DNA of 59,221 nucleotides, taken from contig DXAV01000022.1 in the NCBI GenBank assembly GCA_019116805.1, positions 1 to 59,221 on the forward strand. Reading direction: 5' to 3'. The DNA is from Candidatus Bacteroides merdavium (GTDB lineage: Bacteria; Bacteroidota; Bacteroidia; Bacteroidales; Bacteroidaceae). Below, one piece after another: positions 18,410 to 26,299 of this stretch. How positions within the stretch are numbered: the first letter of the stretch is position 1; each line of letters starts with the position of its first letter. Made by a program: the position numbers and the translations under genes. The notes beneath the pieces are model-generated. The model did no database searches, had not been told where the DNA came from, and worked only from the letters and a program-made list of their open reading frames with translations.

Positions 18410-20260
18410 CTATTTGTTTAAGATTTCGTTGAATGCTTCCACCAGTTCGGCTACGACGAATGGCTGGCCTTTCACTTCGTTGAATTGATAAGGGGTGAAG
18501 TTATCCACCTTCATGCGCAGGTAGGCGGCGAACTGTCCGAGGTTCTGCTCAGCCACCACTACCTTCTTGTAGCGTTTCAGCACTTCCGCCGTGTTCTTGG
18601 GCAGCGGGTTCAGGAAGCTGAAGTGGGCGAGGGCTACCTTCTTGCCGGCCTTGATCATTTCGTCCATCGCTGAATAGAGGTGTCCGTAGGTACCTCCGAA
18701 ACCTACGATGAGCAGATCGGCATCGTCGGCGCAGCCTTGTACTTTTACGTCGGGCACGGGAATCTTGGCAACCTTCTCGGCGCGCAGGTGGCACATCAGG
18801 TTGTGGTTCTCCGGGTCGGTGGAGATGGCACCTGTCCAACTGTCTTTCTCCAGACCGCCCAGGATGTGCATGTAGCCTTCCTGTCCGGGGATGGCCCAAT
18901 AGCGTACACCGGTCTCAGGGTTGCGGCGGTAAGGTGCATAGACGCCTTTCATCTCTGCCGGTGCGTAGGGCGGGTTGATGGCGGGGTATTCGGCCAGCTT
19001 GGGCAGCTTCCAGGCACCCGAACCGTTGGCCACGTAGCCGTCGGTCAGCAACACAACGGGAGTCATGTGCTCCAGGGCAATCTTGCTGGCCATATAGGCA
19101 GCGTCGAAGCAGTTGGTGGGCGATGTCGCGGCGATGACCGGCATGGGACTTTCGCCGTTGCGGCCGAAGAGGGCCTGCAGCAGGTCTGCCTGTTCCGACT
19201 TGGTGGGCAGACCCGTGGAAGGACCACCACGCTGTACGTCAAGCACCACGAGCGGCAGTTCGGTGATGACAGCCAGGTTCATGGCTTCGGACTTCAGGCA
19301 GACGCCGGGGCCCGAGGTAGAGGTTACGGCCAATGCTCCGGCAAACGAGGCACCGATGGCGGTGGCGCAGCCTGAGATTTCGTCTTCGCATTGCACGGTC
19401 ATCACGCCCAATGACTTGTGCTTGGACAGCTCGTGGAGCACGTCCGTGGCCGGAGTGATGGGGTAGGAGCCGAGGAACAGCTTCAGTCCGGCTTTCTCGG
19501 CAGCGGCGATGAAACCGTAGGCCGTAGCCTTGTTGCCGGTGATGTCCATGTAGCGTCCGGGCACCTTCACCTTGCTCTCGATGCGGCAGGTGGCGTGTGC
19601 GATGGAGGCGTGTGTATTGTGTCCGTAGTCCCATCCGGCGTGGATGACCTTGATGTTGGCTTCGGCCACTTCGGGCTTCTTGCCGAACTTCTCGCGGATG
19701 AAGTCTTCGGCTATCTTGAGGTCGCGGTCGAAGAGCCAGCACACCAGACCGACGGCAAACATGTTGCGGCATTTCAGGATGGACTTGTTGTCCATGCCCG
19801 TTGGGGCCAGGCAGTCTTTCACCATCGTGGTGATGGAAGCGGCGATGACTTCCTGCTTGATGCCCATCTCTTCGATGGGGTTCTCTGTCTGGAAGGCGGC
19901 CTTCTCCAGGTCGGACTTCTGGAAAGCATCGGTGTCGATGATAATGGTACCGTTGGGCTTGACGAATTTATATTGCGTTTTCAGTGCGGCTGCGTTCATA
20001 GCCACCAGTACGTCACACTGGTCGCCCGGTGTATATACTTTCTGTGCACCGATATGCACCTGGAAACCGGAGACGCCCGTTAGTGAACCTTGCGGGGCGC
20101 GGATGTCTGCCGGATAGTCGGGAAAGGTGCTGATGTCGTTTCCCACCGTAGCCGAAACTGTTGAAAAGATGTTGCCGGCGAGCTGCATTCCGTCGCCGGA
20201 GTCGCCGGAGAAGCGTACTACCACTTCATCCAGGTCTTTGACCATCATGTCGTTTGCCAT
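18410..20260 (-). CDS. korA: 2-oxoacid:ferredoxin oxidoreductase, fused gamma-alpha subunit
   Basis: The 616-residue protein joins the gamma domain to the alpha domain. The gamma domain (about residues 1-200) begins VVRFSGDSGDGMQLAGNIFS and contains PDYPADIRAPQGSLTGVSGFQ. The alpha domain (about 225-616) contains ITPATDVLHEL, TSGPGVCLKSEAMNLAVITELP and VQRGGPSTGLPTKSEQADLLQALFGRNGE with an interspersed CDEISG-type block. It works with the beta subunit encoded 13 bp downstream, in central anaerobic carbon metabolism. A well-spaced promoter lies at 20313-20343. The ATG at 20260 gives the conserved start MANDMMVKDLDEVVVRFSGD. Confidence 0.92.
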   Translation of the reverse strand: MANDMMVKDLDEVVVRFSGDSGDGMQLAGNIFSTVSATVGNDISTFPDYPADIRAPQGSLTGVSGFQVHIGAQKVYTPGDQCDVLVAMNAAALKTQYKFVKPNGTIIIDTDAFQKSDLEKAAFQTENPIEEMGIKQEVIAASITTMVKDCLAPTGMDNKSILKCRNMFAVGLVCWLFDRDLKIAEDFIREKFGKKPEVAEANIKVIHAGWDYGHNTHASIAHATCRIESKVKVPGRYMDITGNKATAYGFIAAAEKAGLKLFLGSYPITPATDVLHELSKHKSLGVMTVQCEDEISGCATAIGASFAGALAVTSTSGPGVCLKSEAMNLAVITELPLVVLDVQRGGPSTGLPTKSEQADLLQALFGRNGESPMPVIAATSPTNCFDAAYMASKIALEHMTPVVLLTDGYVANGSGAWKLPKLAEYPAINPPYAPAEMKGVYAPYRRNPETGVRYWAIPGQEGYMHILGGLEKDSWTGAISTDPENHNLMCHLRAEKVAKIPVPDVKVQGCADDADLLIVGFGGTYGHLYSAMDEMIKAGKKVALAHFSFLNPLPKNTAEVLKRYKKVVVAEQNLGQFAAYLRMKVDNFTPYQFNEVKGQPFVVAELVEAFNEILNK

Positions 20261-20312
20261 AACTTACGATTTTCTTAGGTTAATTTTATGGATATGCGTA
20301 CAACGCAGTTCG

Positions 20313-20343
20313 CAAATGTCGGAAAGTTAATCGGATTAACAAA
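20313..20343 (-). promoter_or_regulatory. Promoter for korAB
   Basis: The minus strand has TTTG (20343-20340), exactly 19 bp, then GACATTTG (20320-20313). The -7 element differs from TAnnTTTG at its first base only. It gives a leader of about 45 nt. It is back to back with the tRNA promoter. Confidence 0.65.
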
Positions 20344-20372
20344 ACTTTTTTCGGAAAATCGACAGAAAGTGT

Positions 20373-20380
20373 TATCTTTG
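20373..20380 (+). promoter_or_regulatory. Promoter -7 element for tRNA-Arg
   Basis: TATCTTTG is an exact TAnnTTTG match 40 bp before the tRNA. The -33 position lies in the T-rich stretch around 20345-20351. A 7-bp hairpin (CCTGCAT with ATGCAGG, 20390-20407) lies between promoter and tRNA and may mark a precursor leader removed by RNase P. Confidence 0.6.
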
Positions 20381-20420
20381 TGGCCTGTTCCTGCATCCCG
20401 ATGCAGGATTTTCGTTAAAA

Positions 20421-20492
20421 GGCCTTGTAGTTCAACGGATAGAATAGAAGTTTCCTAAACTTTAGATAGGGGTTCGATTCCCCTCGGGGCTA
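20421..20492 (+). tRNA. tRNA-Arg, anticodon CCT
   Basis: The 72-nt sequence folds as a cloverleaf. The acceptor strand GGCCTTG pairs with CGGGGCT (three wobbles, including the first pair). The D arm begins GTTCAACGGATAGAAT. The anticodon arm is GAAGT-TTCCTAA-ACTTT, giving anticodon CCT, which reads AGG arginine codons. The T arm is AGGGGTTCGATTCCCCT. The discriminator is A at 20492 and the CCA end is not fully encoded. A promoter lies upstream and a terminator follows within 4 nt. Confidence 0.93.
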
Positions 20493-20495
20493 CAG

Positions 20496-20530
20496 AAAAA
20501 GGATGCCGGCACTGGTCGGCATCCTTTTTT
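20496..20530. terminator. Terminator after tRNA-Arg, probably bidirectional
   Basis: GGATGCCG (20501-20508) and CGGCATCC (20517-20524) form an 8-bp stem flanked by AAAAA and TTTTTT. It fits the end of the tRNA transcript, and with its A/T flanks it could also end the export operon on the minus strand, whose last gene stops at 20564. Confidence 0.85.
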
Positions 20531-20563
20531 GTCGTTTTTTGGGGGACTGTTCTTGTTTCGGTA

Positions 20564-21238
20564 TTACAGGTTTGCCTCGGCCACTACCTGTCCGTCGAAC
20601 AGGTTGATGATGCGGTCGGCAAAGCCGGCATCGTGCTGCGAGTGCGTCACCATGACGATGGTAGTACCCTCCTTGTTCAGCTCCTTCAGCAGGTCCATCA
20701 CTTCCTTGCCGTTCTTCGAATCGAGGTTTCCGGTCGGTTCGTCGGCCAGAATCAGTTTCGGGTTGGCCACTACGGCACGGGCAATGGCCACACGCTGCTG
20801 CTGACCGCCGGAGAGCTGCTGCGGGAAGTGCTTGGCACGGTGGCTGATGGCCATGCGCTCCATCGCCTGTTCGATGCGCTGCTTGCGTTCGCTGGCAGGC
20901 ACGCCCATGTAGAGCAGCGGCAGTTCGATGTTCTCATACACGTTCAGCTCGTCAATTAGGTTGAAGCTCTGGAACACGAAGCCGATGACACCCTTGCGCA
21001 GGCTGGTGCGCTGGGCTTCGGTATATTTCGACACTTCCGTACCGTTCAGGTAATATTCTCCCGCCGTGGGGTTGTCCAGCAGGCCCAGGATGTTGAGCAG
21101 GGTGGACTTGCCGCAACCTGACGGTCCCATGATGGCTACAAATTCGCCCTCGTTTACTTCGATGTTCACATTGTTCAAGGCCAATGTCTGTACTTCTTCC
21201 GTACGGAATACTTTCTGCAAGTTTACTGTCTTGATCAT
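20564..21238 (-). CDS. ABC transporter ATP-binding protein, MacB/LolD type
   Basis: The 224-residue cytoplasmic ATPase is the only one in the export operon and should energise the FtsX-type permeases. It has Walker A GPSGCGKST at 38-46, the Q loop in FVFQSFNLI at about 87-95, the signature LSGGQQQR at 142-149, Walker B LILADEP at 162-168 and the H loop VTHSQHD at about 197-203. The length and the SFNLIDELNVYENIELPL segment are typical of the MacB/LolD/FtsE group that drives mechanotransmission rather than transport through the membrane. It is the last gene of the 23-kb minus-strand run, 96 bp after permease 1. That gap holds a small TTTCCC/GGGAAA dyad but no clear promoter. Confidence 0.95.
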   Translation of the reverse strand: MIKTVNLQKVFRTEEVQTLALNNVNIEVNEGEFVAIMGPSGCGKSTLLNILGLLDNPTAGEYYLNGTEVSKYTEAQRTSLRKGVIGFVFQSFNLIDELNVYENIELPLLYMGVPASERKQRIEQAMERMAISHRAKHFPQQLSGGQQQRVAIARAVVANPKLILADEPTGNLDSKNGKEVMDLLKELNKEGTTIVMVTHSQHDAGFADRIINLFDGQVVAEANL

Positions 21239-21334
21239 AATCTTACTGTTTTTGTGTCTTTCCCGATTGATGGGAAAAGACGGGTTAAATATACTGGTTA
21301 ATTTATAATTATCAGTTCTTCAATGTTCTCTTTT

Positions 21335-23728
21335 TTACTCCCTTTTCATCACCTCCGCCGGATTCACCTGCGACGCACGGCGTATCTGCCACAGCACGGT
21401 GAGCAGGGCGATGACGGCCACCGTCAGGCCCGCCACGAGGAAAATCCACAGCGAGAGCGGGGCATGATGGGGGAAGTCCTCCATATAGCGGTGGATGGCG
21501 ACGTAGGCAATAGCGGCACCCGTCACGAAGGCGGCTCCCTGCAGGACGAGGTACTTGCGCAGCAGCAGGCGGCAAATGTCGGCCACCTGTGCACCGTGCA
21601 CCTTGCGCAGGGCTATCTCGCGGTAGCGCTGGCGGATGTCGTAGAGCGACAGACCGAACAGTCCCAGACAGGCGATGCCGATGGCTATCAGGGCAAAGGT
21701 GATGACGATGCGCGTCACCTTCCGGTCATCCTCGTGCAGGCGGGCTATCTCGTCCGTGATGAACGAATACTCAAAGTCTCCCCGGCCCACAGCCTCCTGG
21801 TAGAGGTCGCTGAGGAAAGCGATGGCTTCCTTCCGCTTGCCGGGGGCGATGGAGAGGAACGTGAAGTCGCGCCAGCTGTCCTGATAAATGAAGACAACCG
21901 GCTGGTTTCCGCCCGACAAGTGGCCGGTGCGGAAGTCGTCCACCACGCCTATGATGTCGTAGGAGGGAATCTCATTCCAGTCGTCACCCGAACGGTACCA
22001 GAAGCGTTGGTTCGGCGTGACCTTCTCCGTCCGCCAGTCCCGGATGTGCAGGGCCTGGAGGAAAGCCCGGTTGGCTATCAGCTTGCAGGCATATTTGTCC
22101 TCCTCCCCGTTCCATCTCCGGCCTTCCAGCAGCCGGAAACCGAAGAAGTCCATATATTCACGCGAGGCCCAGAGATGGCAGGCCTCTACCTCCTGTCCAT
22201 CGTCCGTACGGAAGCGGGTATCCGGTTGCAGATTGTAGGGCGGGATGCCATAAGTCATTCCCGTAAACAAGGGTGACTCCCCGATACGTTTTTCCAGCAG
22301 GGCAAAGGCGGCCTCTTTCTTCTTCAGCTCTTGTTCTCCGATTTCCCAGTTACTTATGGCCGCTGGGTTCTCTTTCCAAAACTGGCACTGAATGATGTCC
22401 TCCGTGCGGTAGCCCACGTCCGTATGCAGCAAGAACTGCAAGTGGCGGCTCAGGTAGATGGCAGCTACCGTCAGGCAGAAGGCGATGACGTATTGCAGGA
22501 AGAGGAACACCGTGCGCGAGCGGGTCGCCTTGCCTCCTACCCCCACCTGACTGAGCGAACGCATAGGGGCGGCATGCGCATAGCGCCAGTAAGGCGGCAG
22601 CATGGTGAAGAGCGGCAGCAGGAACAGCACAGCCGCGGACAGCAGCAGGTCGAAGCGCAGGTCACCCTGTACGGGAATGTCGAACCACGCGTCCACCAAC
22701 CGCCGTGTCACCTCTACCAGCAGCCAGGCCAGAAAGACGACCGCCGCGTTCAGGCAGACATTCTCCGCATAGAGCTGGAGGAAGATTTGTCCCTTGCCGG
22801 CTCCCAGTACCTTCTTCATGCCCAGTTCGCGTCCCCGCTTCAGCATCACCACCGAATAGAGGTTCATGTAGTTGAGCAGGCCTACCAGCAGAATCAGCCC
22901 CGCCACCAGTCCGAGCAGTCGGAGCACGTCCGAACGGCCCTGGGTTACCGAGTCGGCATAAGCAGATACCTGTCTGCTCAGGTAGAAGTCCTTGAGCGGG
23001 ACGAGCTGGTAATAGACGGCCTGTTGTCCATAGCATATCAGTTGCATGGGCGTGCGGTTGGCCCGGTTTATCTCGTCCCCGTCCTCCGGGCGGTGCAGGC
23101 GTACCACTTCGTAGGCCACCCGACTCCAGTTCTTCATCAGGTACACGGACAAGACGACATCGAACTGGAAAGAGGACTTTGTGGACGGCTCCTTCAGGAT
23201 GCCTGCCACACGGACGGGCTTGCCCGACGACGTGACCAGCTCCTTGCCTACCGCATGCTCGGTCCCGAATATCCGCAGGGCGGCCTGTGGCGTCAGCAGG
23301 GCTTCGTCGGGCTTCAGTTGCAGGCTGCCTTCCTTGCAGCCGTAAGGTATCAGGTCGAAGAACAGGCTGTCCACCACCATGGTGTTTACCGCATAACGAT
23401 AGTCGTCCTTCGTCACAAAGTCATCGTCAAACATCATAAACCGGCTGAACGCCTCCACTGCCGGATGATCCAGCGGATTGCGGTAGTTGGGGTCGTTGTT
23501 CCGGTCCCCGCTCTCGCCCAGCGACCCTCTCGGTTCTCCTTCCTTGAAAACGGCTGTCAGGAAAGTCCGGTCGACTTCGGATACAAAATGATTGACGGTG
23601 CGCTCCTGGTGGATGTAGCGCACCAGCACAAAGACACAACCCAAGCTCAGGGCCAGTCCCAGCACATTGATGGCGGTGTAGGTCCTGAAGCGCAGGATGG
23701 TACGGATGGATAAGAGTAATGCTTTCAT
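21335..23728 (-). CDS. FtsX/MacB-type ABC permease 1 (double-length)
   Basis: The 797-residue inner membrane protein has the layout of two MacB-type halves in one chain: TM1 at about 18-40, a periplasmic core, three TM helices at about 285-385, TM5 near 425-445, a second periplasmic core, and three final TM helices at about 670-785. The two cytoplasmic coupling segments are KRGRELGMKKVLGAG near 310 and QRYREIALRKVHGAQ near 715. The N terminus (MKALLLSIRTILRFRTYTA) differs from the MILHY start of permeases 3-8, but the end NPAEVMKRE is shared. It is the closest permease to the ATPase gene and follows permease 2 by 15 bp. The substrate is unknown; MacB relatives move lipids, peptides or lipoproteins through the periplasm. 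Confidence 0.88.
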   Translation of the reverse strand: MKALLLSIRTILRFRTYTAINVLGLALSLGCVFVLVRYIHQERTVNHFVSEVDRTFLTAVFKEGEPRGSLGESGDRNNDPNYRNPLDHPAVEAFSRFMMFDDDFVTKDDYRYAVNTMVVDSLFFDLIPYGCKEGSLQLKPDEALLTPQAALRIFGTEHAVGKELVTSSGKPVRVAGILKEPSTKSSFQFDVVLSVYLMKNWSRVAYEVVRLHRPEDGDEINRANRTPMQLICYGQQAVYYQLVPLKDFYLSRQVSAYADSVTQGRSDVLRLLGLVAGLILLVGLLNYMNLYSVVMLKRGRELGMKKVLGAGKGQIFLQLYAENVCLNAAVVFLAWLLVEVTRRLVDAWFDIPVQGDLRFDLLLSAAVLFLLPLFTMLPPYWRYAHAAPMRSLSQVGVGGKATRSRTVFLFLQYVIAFCLTVAAIYLSRHLQFLLHTDVGYRTEDIIQCQFWKENPAAISNWEIGEQELKKKEAAFALLEKRIGESPLFTGMTYGIPPYNLQPDTRFRTDDGQEVEACHLWASREYMDFFGFRLLEGRRWNGEEDKYACKLIANRAFLQALHIRDWRTEKVTPNQRFWYRSGDDWNEIPSYDIIGVVDDFRTGHLSGGNQPVVFIYQDSWRDFTFLSIAPGKRKEAIAFLSDLYQEAVGRGDFEYSFITDEIARLHEDDRKVTRIVITFALIAIGIACLGLFGLSLYDIRQRYREIALRKVHGAQVADICRLLLRKYLVLQGAAFVTGAAIAYVAIHRYMEDFPHHAPLSLWIFLVAGLTVAVIALLTVLWQIRRASQVNPAEVMKRE

Positions 23729-23743
23729 ATATTCATTGTTTAT

Positions 23744-26110
23744 TTATTCATTCTTCATTGCTTCCACCGGCTTCACCCGGCTCAGCATCCAGCCTTGCAG
23801 GCAGACGATGAGGGCCGACACGCCCCATACGACAACCAGCGGCCACACAAAGATGCCGGCCGAAAGCGGGGCACGGTAGGCAAACTGCTCCAGCCAGCGC
23901 TGCATCAGCCACCAGGCGACAGGCATGGCCAGCACGTAGGCCACTGCGGCGTAGAGGCAGAAGGGCTTGTTGAGCAGCCAGATAATCTGTCCGCGCGTAG
24001 CGCCGTGCACCTTGCGGATGCTGATTTCGCGTATCCGCTGGCGGGTGGCATACCAGGCGATGCCGAACAGGCCGAAACCCGTCAGCAGCAGGCCGATGAG
24101 GGCGTAGAACGTCAGGATGCTCGACAGCGAAAGCACCTTCGCGTTGCGCTCCATGAACACCTGGTGCATGTCCGTGTATTGGAAGGGCTGGCCGGGATGA
24201 AGCTCGTTCCACACGGCTTCAATCTGTTGCAACGTTTCCGCACGGTTCTCGGGGCGCAGGCGGATTTGTACATAAAATCCTTTTTGTAAATCATTTGTTG
24301 AAAGCAGTTTGATAATAAGCGGCGTTACAGATTCTTCCAACGAATTTACAGGAAAGTCACGTACCACGCCAGCTATCACCGCTAAGCTATCAGACGCCTC
24401 CGCATCAAATTCACGCAACGAATGACCGATAAACTCTGTACCCGCAGGTATCAGCAAACGGACAAAACTTTCGTTTACCAGTATCGGGCGGGCTTGCCGA
24501 TCCAGCAGACGGTCCGGCCGGTCACCACTCAACTGTTCGATACGTATGGTACCAAGCAAGGTCGAATCGCCTTCCAATGTCAGCAGGTTTGTGCGTACTT
24601 CTTCGCCACCGGCGGTCTGAATACTCAGCTGGCGTATCCAGGCATTCAATATGGATGATTTCGAAAGGGTCATAGACTCAATATTCCTGACCCGTTTTTC
24701 CAACTCGGCTTTGAAGGGTGCCAGTGGGGCGCCAAACGCATCCCCTATCTCGATGCAGTTCTCGTAGCGCGAGGCCTGCCGTTCGGTCAGAGACATCTGG
24801 TTGTGCGCCACGAGGGTGGCCAGCAGCAGGCCGATGGAGATGGCAAACTGAACCGTCACCAGCACGGCCACGAAGCGCTGCTTGCGCCGTCCGCCGTAGA
24901 GTGTGCGGTACTGGCTGAACGACAGGCGCGACAGGCGGCGGCTGATGTACCAGGCCGGTATGACAGACATCACCAGGATGAACACCAACAGCCAGGGCAG
25001 CATCTGGCTGCTGAAGAAGAAGCCCATCGTGAGCCGCGAGCCAAGCAGGCCGTTGAACACCGCCAGGCAGTCGTTCACCAGCAGGATGGAGAGGAGGAAC
25101 GCCAGCACCACCGTCAGGAAGGCGTCGCCGAAAAGTTGCAGGCGGATGTTGCGCAGCGTGCTGCCCATCAGCTTCTCCACGTGGATCATGCGGAGCTGTT
25201 GCAGCAGGCGCGAGAGGCTCATGTTGGTGTAGTTGCAGCAGGCGATGACCAGTATCAGCACCGCTGCCAGCAGGCTGATGTAGAGCGTCTGCACGGGCGT
25301 CTGGCTGATGTAGTCGAGAACTTGCTGCGAAGCGTCGTCGGGTGTGGTGAAGCAGACGGCTTCCAGCGGGTCGAGGTAATACTTCGTCTGGTCGGGCAGC
25401 ATGGTGGGCACCTTGTCGGCGTTTATCTTGTCGGCCAGGCGGGCGACGTTTGTTCCTTTCGAAAGCTTCAGCAGCGTCGGGCCGCCCCAGTAGTTGGCGG
25501 CCGAAGCCGTCAGCATGTCGAAGCGCAGGAGCGACTGCTCACGTTCCTTGAGCACCGCCGCCACTTCGTACGTCTGCCTGTCCCCGCCTTCCATCTGTAC
25601 CTCGATGTGCTGTCCCACGGCCTCCCTGCTTCCGAAGAGCTTGCGGGCACAGGCTGCACTCAAGGCCACTTTGTTCGGCTGGCGAAGTGCCTGCTCCAGG
25701 TTTCCTTCCGCCGCACGGTAGTCGAAGAAACGGGTCAGCGTCGTGTCGGTCGAGAGGACGATGAAGTTGCTTTCCACCTTCTGCCCGTCCACCTTGCAGC
25801 CGAGCAGGTGCAGCGTGCCCATGCGCAGGTAGTCTTCCACTTCGGCATAGCTGTTCTTCAGCCGCTGGGGGATTTCGGCAGCGGCGTAGGCCACGCGCTT
25901 TCCTTCAGTCATCGGGTCGTCCTGCCGCAGGAAGACGATGCGGTCGCGGTCGGGGTTGCGCCCCTCCAGCCCGTGTTCATGTACGAAATACGTCATCAGC
26001 AGATTGGTACATGCCAACCCCAAGGCTAGACTGGCCACGGAGACGAGGAAGAACACCTTGTTCCGCCACCAGCTCCTGAGAATCATTTTCAGTGTTACGT
26101 TCAGTATCAT
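23744..26110 (-). CDS. FtsX/MacB-type ABC permease 2 (double-length)
   Basis: The 788-residue protein has the same eight-TM, two-core layout. It is the most divergent in sequence, with start MILNVTLKMILRSWWRNKVF and end KPVEAMKNE. The coupling segments are LQQLRMIHVEKLMGST near 310 and TRQRIREISIRKVHGATR near 705. The stretch from about 24260 to 24700, which encodes part of the second periplasmic core, is visibly more AT-rich than the rest of the gene. That may mark an exchanged segment. The gene follows a 189-bp gap that contains a 22-bp repeat array, so it could be transcribed or processed separately from permease 3. Confidence 0.87.
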   Translation of the reverse strand: MILNVTLKMILRSWWRNKVFFLVSVASLALGLACTNLLMTYFVHEHGLEGRNPDRDRIVFLRQDDPMTEGKRVAYAAAEIPQRLKNSYAEVEDYLRMGTLHLLGCKVDGQKVESNFIVLSTDTTLTRFFDYRAAEGNLEQALRQPNKVALSAACARKLFGSREAVGQHIEVQMEGGDRQTYEVAAVLKEREQSLLRFDMLTASAANYWGGPTLLKLSKGTNVARLADKINADKVPTMLPDQTKYYLDPLEAVCFTTPDDASQQVLDYISQTPVQTLYISLLAAVLILVIACCNYTNMSLSRLLQQLRMIHVEKLMGSTLRNIRLQLFGDAFLTVVLAFLLSILLVNDCLAVFNGLLGSRLTMGFFFSSQMLPWLLVFILVMSVIPAWYISRRLSRLSFSQYRTLYGGRRKQRFVAVLVTVQFAISIGLLLATLVAHNQMSLTERQASRYENCIEIGDAFGAPLAPFKAELEKRVRNIESMTLSKSSILNAWIRQLSIQTAGGEEVRTNLLTLEGDSTLLGTIRIEQLSGDRPDRLLDRQARPILVNESFVRLLIPAGTEFIGHSLREFDAEASDSLAVIAGVVRDFPVNSLEESVTPLIIKLLSTNDLQKGFYVQIRLRPENRAETLQQIEAVWNELHPGQPFQYTDMHQVFMERNAKVLSLSSILTFYALIGLLLTGFGLFGIAWYATRQRIREISIRKVHGATRGQIIWLLNKPFCLYAAVAYVLAMPVAWWLMQRWLEQFAYRAPLSAGIFVWPLVVVWGVSALIVCLQGWMLSRVKPVEAMKNE

Positions 26111-26171
26111 ATTCGTTATTGTAATATGTTGTTATTCAGTTGTTAATCAGTTTATTTTTGTTTATCCGAAA

Positions 26172-26259
26172 TAAACTGTCAGTTTAATGGCTTTAAACTG
26201 CCAGTTTAAACGGACTAAACTATCAGTTTAAACGGAGTAAACTGCCGGTTTAAACGGGT
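26172..26259. repeat. 22-bp-period direct repeat array, four copies, inside the export operon
   Basis: Copies start at 26172, 26194, 26216 and 26238, exactly 22 bp apart each time. The core is TAAACTGCCAGTTTAAACGG with small changes (ACTGTC, ACTATC, ACTGCCGG). Each unit holds a near-palindrome TAAACTG-N-CAGTTTA and a palindrome GTTTAAAC. The array fills most of the 189-bp gap between permease genes 3 and 2. Confidence 0.92.
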
Positions 26260-26299
26260 TGTACTGGTGCCACGAAGCGTGTTGTTGTCAGGCATGCAG

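Noticed and set aside
22331..23713. 460-codon plus-strand frame inside permease 1, and a similar one at 24803-26029 inside permease 2
   Set aside because: Both are reverse shadows of permease genes, Gln-, His- and Arg-rich without any domain.
24260..24700. Possible frameshift or inserted element in permease 2 at the AT-rich patch
   Set aside because: The reading frame continues without interruption and the protein keeps the expected core layout, so a composition shift is noted but no break or element is called.
26172..26259. Possible CRISPR array
   Set aside because: The units are contiguous or nearly so at 22 bp, with no 30-bp unique spacers and no cas genes in the window. The same holds for the arrays at 3146, 55988 and 56109.
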